In this document: piece by piece, positions 62,197 to 64,000 of the stretch
Numbering within the stretch: position 1 is the stretch's first letter
Layout: every line of letters starts with the position of its first letter
NCBI GenBank assembly: GCA_018697195.1
Contig: CM031858.1
Span: 131,019,241-131,083,240 of the forward strand
Direction of reading: 5' to 3'
DNA: 64,000 bases
Origin: Certhia americana
Taxonomy: Eukaryota > Chordata > Aves > Passeriformes > Certhiidae
The notes under the pieces: generated by a model
What the model saw: only the letters and a program-made list of their open reading frames with translations
The model's database searches: none
Told to the model about the DNA's origin: nothing
Position numbers and translations under genes: made by a program

Positions 62197-64000
62197 GTAT
62201 GTGATGCTTGTTTAAGTTTTTTGTCCACTTGCAAGTTACGGTGCTCCTTATCTTCACTATCTGCTGGAGGAAGATGTAAAGAAAAATGCTTTTCAGTATT
62301 TTGAGTAATGAAAGTTATTAGTATGCTTTTCTAAGAGAAATGTGTTGATAGGCAGATTCCATCAATAAAGATCCTGTTCTGTGAACCCAAACCTCCATCC
62401 ATGAAGGGCAAAGATGAATGATGACTTCGTTACTTTTCCATTACTCTTGCATTACCTGATACACATCAGTCTCAGGGACATGAAATACCTCTGCATGGTG
62501 GTTTTCAAAACTTAATACAAATGTTATTCTAGATTAAATGAAGAGATTGAAAATGTTGCTTAAAGTTCCTTCCTTATGTTTAATATTTATGATCTCTAAG
62601 GTTGCATTGAAAGAAGCCTTTTCTTTAACTAAAAATGGGATAGACATTTCTTAAAATTCTTTTTAATCAGCAGAAGGAAGTTCACCTGCATTTTATGAAG
62701 TTGTTGCATGACAAATGCAATTGGCCTATGTGACTACATATGGGATGGGAGATTATTTTTAGTGGCATAAACCATCCTGCTTAGAAAAGGATGACATATG
62801 CACATGTATGTGAATGTGTGGTTCTGCTTCCTAATTTTCTTGTGTTTAGAATATTAAATATTTTTTTTCAAAATATTTCAATATGCTTGATGGAAATGCT
62901 GCACATGACCTAAAGACATCCAAGAGATATCATCATGCTGATGCAGAAGGAAATAGAATAAGAAAGATAAATCTTAAGTTGTCATGTCGCATGAAAGCTG
63001 CCTTATCCTGAATTTATTTTAAGTCAATTTGGCAACTATGTATTGCTGTATTTGTACTGTCCTGTACAGTTGCTTGTGGTTTCTCTGAATATTTAGAGCA
63101 AATACTTATACTTACAGATACTTAGAAGCATTGCAAAGCAATGCTTGTATTCTTCTGGTGTTTCTATAGGGTTGTTTTGTGCAAATTTAAGTTATTAGAG
63201 TCTGTGTAGATTTGGAGCTGAGAATCACATAACAACTTTGAAATTAATGTGGAAAATGCAATAGTCATACGTCCTTGATAGCTTTAACTGCCTTTGTTAT
63301 AAGCCCACCTATAAAGAGTATTATAATGCTATTATTTTATATCACTTTAAAGAATATAGTGGTTTATACTGAATTTCAGAAATATTTCTATCCATTGCTG
63401 AGATACATTCCATCTACATAAAGACCAAGATAAACACTGTGTTTTTTTATAACTGTGTCTTATTTTAAGAATGTCTATGGCTATCAGCATAATCAGTGAA
63501 ACTTTAGTTTCAGCAGCTGCTACAAGTTTGAATAAACAACTGTTTTGAAGAAACTTTCACATAGAGGTACAATGGTTATGTTTATGTAATTGCTCTTGGC
63601 AACAGCTTCAGTAAATTTAAGTTGAAGTTCATCCATAAAATTAACTGACTTTCTCAATCCACTTGAACCTTGATCTGTTTTAGTATAATGTTCTGGAGCT
63701 GGTGAAGAAGCTTTACAATTGGGGTCTGTAACCCCAAATGACCACCTTCTTCTGATTCAGAATTTCCTGCTGTTGCAATTTGTGTTGTTCCAAAGAAATG
63801 AGGAGTAATTCCCTCTCAGACACTGATTGCTCCCAGGGAACAGCATTAGTGATGTATTCTTTCACTGCTAAAGACAAGGCATCCTATTGTAAACTTGGTT
63901 CTCTCTCAATGAGTTTGCATACTTGTTCTAAATAATTCACTTCATCTTGAAGCTCTGTTTCCCAGGAGACAAAATAGTTATTTTCTTAAAACCAATTTTT

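Larger units (their letters stand above)
25169..64000 (+). other. CPQ: CPQ intron downstream of exon B (partial, phase 0, more than 38.8 kb)
   Basis: Starts with the donor gtgggt and runs past the window end. I looked for the following CPQ exon, which should encode a segment with the first zinc-binding His and a Gly/Asp-rich loop, and did not find it by eye. Mobile elements lie in 50,014-62,196 and are listed separately. The intervals 50,484-52,668, 53,131-54,477, 57,621-61,477 and 62,197-64,000 are AT-rich with nothing I can identify. Because exon B ends in phase 0, alternative splicing to another phase-0 acceptor is possible, but none is supported. Confidence 0.8.

Noticed and set aside
61853..62257. 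134-codon minus-strand frame, the longest in the window
   Set aside because: It is antisense to a CR1 copy; residues are repeat-derived.
1..64000. A novel gene system such as an operon, CRISPR array or toxin cluster
   Set aside because: The window is vertebrate intron; no arrays of spacers, operonic genes or clustered domains are present.

Overview
The window is non-coding vertebrate DNA from deep inside one protein-coding gene. Two short, well-spliced exons match carboxypeptidase Q (CPQ, also called plasma glutamate carboxypeptidase), transcribed on the + strand. Everything else is intron. The repeats point to a bird, most likely a passerine: several CR1 LINE fragments in both orientations, an ERVL-type solo LTR of a kind abundant in songbirds, and two class II (ERVK-like) solo LTRs. 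There is no bacterial-style gene packing, operon, CRISPR array or RNA gene that I can support. The many 60-130 codon open frames are chance frames, repeat-derived frames or exon read-through.

Layout. 1-2919: end of an upstream phase-1 CPQ intron with small simple repeats and an 18-base C tract. 2920-3127: CPQ exon A (208 bp). 3128-24960: a 21.8 kb phase-2 intron holding an ERVL solo LTR (4690-5309), a CR1 split by a foreign insert (about 7395-8250), an A41 tract (10905-10945), an ATT microsatellite (12613-12679), a possible ancient MIR-like SINE remnant (about 13010-13075), an unclassified repeat with stacked hairpins (about 17486-17720) and a CR1 3' tail (about 24460-24565). 24961-25168: CPQ exon B (208 bp). 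25169-64000: start of a phase-0 intron longer than 38.8 kb. Its first 25 kb has almost no repeats I recognise. Beyond 50 kb it has a mobile-element cluster: two inverted class II solo LTRs, a CR1, a composite CR1 broken by an LTR-like insert, and two further CR1 copies.

Function. The two exons together encode about 139 residues that resemble the protease-associated (PA-like) segment of this M28 metallopeptidase. The zinc-binding and catalytic residues are encoded by later exons, which I could not find here. I found no undescribed biological system. The most informative signals are structural: exact target-site duplications, nested insertions, an internal LTR deletion, and unusual homopolymer or hairpin sequences. 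Repeat family assignments rest on recognition from memory and need a RepeatMasker-type search.
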